A stretch of 8,701 nucleotides of DNA from Alphaproteobacteria bacterium. GTDB taxonomy: Bacteria; Pseudomonadota; Alphaproteobacteria; CAAHEQ01; UBA3637. The notes under the pieces are model-generated. The model saw nothing but the letters and a program-made list of their open reading frames with translations. It had not been told where the DNA came from and ran no database searches. Where the stretch lies: contig CAAHEQ010000017.1 of assembly GCA_900772625.1 (NCBI GenBank), positions 1-8,701 of the forward strand, in the 5' to 3' direction. Positions 7,714 through 8,701 of the stretch are shown here, piece by piece. Numbering within the stretch: position 1 is the first letter of the stretch; every line of letters begins with the position of its first letter. The translations under genes and the position numbers were made by a program.

Positions 7714-8286
7714 ATGAAAGAAGAAAAAAAATTAAATATTCCAAATGTTTTAACAGTTGCCAGAATTTGGGCAATTCCATTGATTGTTATTGCTCTGTAT
7801 TTTTCGAAAAGCTTGACAGCCAGCTGGATTGCAGTTGTCTTGTTTGCTTTGGCAGGAATTACTGATTACTTTGATGGCTATTTGGCGCGTCATTTAAATC
7901 AACTTTCTTCATTTGGCCGCGTGCTGGATCCGATTGCTGACAAGCTTTTGGTGGGGGCAGTGATTGTGATGTTGGCTTATACTAATCGGTTGGATAGCTA
8001 TTACTGTTTTGTGCCTGCGGTTATTATCTTGTGTCGTGAAATTTTGGTGTCTGGCTTGCGCGAGTTTTTGGCCGAAATCCGTGTCGGTTTGCCCGTGACT
8101 CGTTTAGCAAAATGGAAAACAACTTTTCAAATGATTGCATTGCCTGTACTGATGGTTTCGGACAAAGTTTTGGCTTGCATTTATCTGGACATTATTGGCG
8201 CTGTTGCTTTGTGGTTTGCGGCAATAATGACAGTGATTACGGGGTATGATTATTGGAAGTCTGGTTCAAGATATTTGCAAAGCTAG
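7714..8286 (+). CDS. pgsA: CDP-diacylglycerol--glycerol-3-phosphate 3-phosphatidyltransferase
   Basis: Integral inner-membrane enzyme that makes phosphatidylglycerol phosphate from CDP-diacylglycerol and glycerol-3-phosphate, the committed step to phosphatidylglycerol and cardiolipin. The CDP-alcohol phosphotransferase motif is complete: D51, D54, G55, A58, R59, G68, D72, D76, with the spacing of the family. The N-terminal NIPNVLTVAR (8-17) and the REILVSGLREFLA segment (109-121) are typical of PgsA as opposed to PssA or cardiolipin synthase. Hydrophobic segments are visible at about 18-50, 78-90, 97-112, 137-150 and 156-178. 190 residues is the usual size. The ATG at 7714 has a strong AAAGGAG ribosome site (7701-7707) 6 bases away and lies 29 bases after uvrC, an order common in alphaproteobacteria. 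Confidence 0.96.
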   Translation: MKEEKKLNIPNVLTVARIWAIPLIVIALYFSKSLTASWIAVVLFALAGITDYFDGYLARHLNQLSSFGRVLDPIADKLLVGAVIVMLAYTNRLDSYYCFVPAVIILCREILVSGLREFLAEIRVGLPVTRLAKWKTTFQMIALPVLMVSDKVLACIYLDIIGAVALWFAAIMTVITGYDYWKSGSRYLQS

Positions 8287-8319
8287 GTTGTTGTTTTGTA
8301 AATGATTTTTAAGCTATTT

Positions 8320-8353
8320 TGGGGCGCGTTCTAAAAAGGCGTCCCATTTTTTT
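8320..8353 (+). terminator. Rho-independent terminator after pgsA
   Basis: TGGGGCGC (8320-8327) pairs with GCGTCCCA (8339-8346), 8 pairs with one G-T, around an 11-base loop, followed immediately by seven T (8347-8353). It lies 33 bases past the pgsA stop and probably ends the pckG-uvrC-pgsA transcript. Confidence 0.85.
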
Positions 8354-8637
8354 ACTGTATGTATCCTTGCAGGCGGGCGTGGTGACTTTTTGGAAAAGTG
8401 CTTTGCGCCCAGACTTAGTGGTGAGATTCCTTTTTGTTCTTGAAAAAAAAGAGCTTGCTATTGATTTCTCAGTTAGGCAAGCGAATGTCCAGCGTTAAAA
8501 AAGGTGATTCGCTAACGCACAATTATTATCAAAATCACATTGCGCTATGAAAGAAAACAGAATTGCACAATAGGCTTAAGGATAAGAGAGTTTTGGAAAA
8601 ACTTTATAATCTTAAATCAATATGGGTGCTCAAATAC
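8354..8637. other. Non-coding stretch with several inverted repeats
   Basis: No reading frame here looks like a gene, and there is no tRNA-like T-loop and no tmRNA, SRP RNA or RNase P signature I can see. Inverted repeats: GGGCG/CGCCC (8375-8379, 8406-8410) enclosing ACTTTT/AAAAGT (8385-8390, 8394-8399); GCTTGC/GCAAGC (8453-8458, 8477-8482); GCGAAT/ATTCGC (8481-8486, 8507-8512); GCGTTA/TAACGC (8492-8497, 8513-8518). The last three overlap, so not all can form at once. A consensus TATAAT is at 8605-8610 without a clear -35. This may be a structured RNA, a decayed remnant or plain spacer. Confidence 0.4.
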
Positions 8638-8670
8638 AAAAAACGCTCTGGAAATAACCAGAGCGTTTTT
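8638..8670. terminator. Bidirectional rho-independent terminator
   Basis: A perfect stem, CGCTCTGG (8644-8651) with CCAGAGCG (8658-8665) around the loop AAATAA, is flanked by six A on the left and five T on the right, so it reads as a terminator on both strands. On the - strand it begins one base after the stop of the convergent gene at the window edge. On the + strand it would end any transcript coming through the 8354-8637 stretch. Confidence 0.88.
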
Positions 8671-8671
8671 G

Positions 8672-8701
8672 TTAAGCGTTAGATTTAATAACCTTTTTTA
8701 A
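8672..8701 (-). CDS. C-terminal end of a convergent gene (partial)
   Basis: On the - strand the last bases read as the codons for LKKVIKSNA followed by TAA (complement of 8672-8674). Support is the terminator placed one base after this stop and oriented correctly for it. Only nine codons are visible. The basic end would suit a small nucleic-acid-binding or ribosomal protein, but nothing can be assigned. Confidence 0.45.
   Translation of the reverse strand, partial: LKKVIKSNA

Noticed and set aside
1..8701. CRISPR array, insertion sequence, tRNA or rRNA gene
   Set aside because: No regularly spaced repeats, transposase-like frames, terminal inverted repeats or tRNA T-loop patterns were seen in the window.

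Overview
The window looks like chromosome of a low-to-mid GC alphaproteobacterium, probably of an intracellular or gut-type lineage. I infer this from the uvrC-pgsA gene order, which is familiar from alphaproteobacteria, together with AT-rich spacers and a VirD4-type coupling protein. The placement rests on gene content only and no marker RNA gene is present. Nearly all coding is on the + strand.

Left part (1-3642): the end of a type IV secretion or conjugation operon. It holds the C-terminus of an unrecognised protein, a 721-residue VirD4/TraG-type coupling ATPase, a 204-residue protein with an HNH-nuclease-like core, and a 158-residue SUKH (SMI1/KNR4, YrhA-like) protein. The last three genes lie 6 and 12 bases apart. 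SUKH proteins are a well-known immunity family against nuclease toxins. The order coupling protein, HNH protein, SUKH protein therefore suggests an effector-immunity pair tied to the secretion system. The HNH core appears to lack its usual general-base histidine.

Middle (3643-3851): a roughly 200-base spacer with a good sigma70-like promoter, a palindrome over its -10 element and a 10-base direct repeat around its -35 element.

Right part (3852-8286): a housekeeping run made of GTP-type phosphoenolpyruvate carboxykinase (pckG) with an unusual 60-residue lysine-rich tail, uvrC overlapping it by 4 bases, and pgsA 29 bases further on. The first two are probably translationally coupled, and all three are probably cotranscribed. 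A rho-independent terminator follows pgsA.

End (8287-8701): about 385 bases with no + strand gene. It holds several inverted repeats, then a symmetrical terminator, and then the last codons of a convergent - strand gene that runs off the window.
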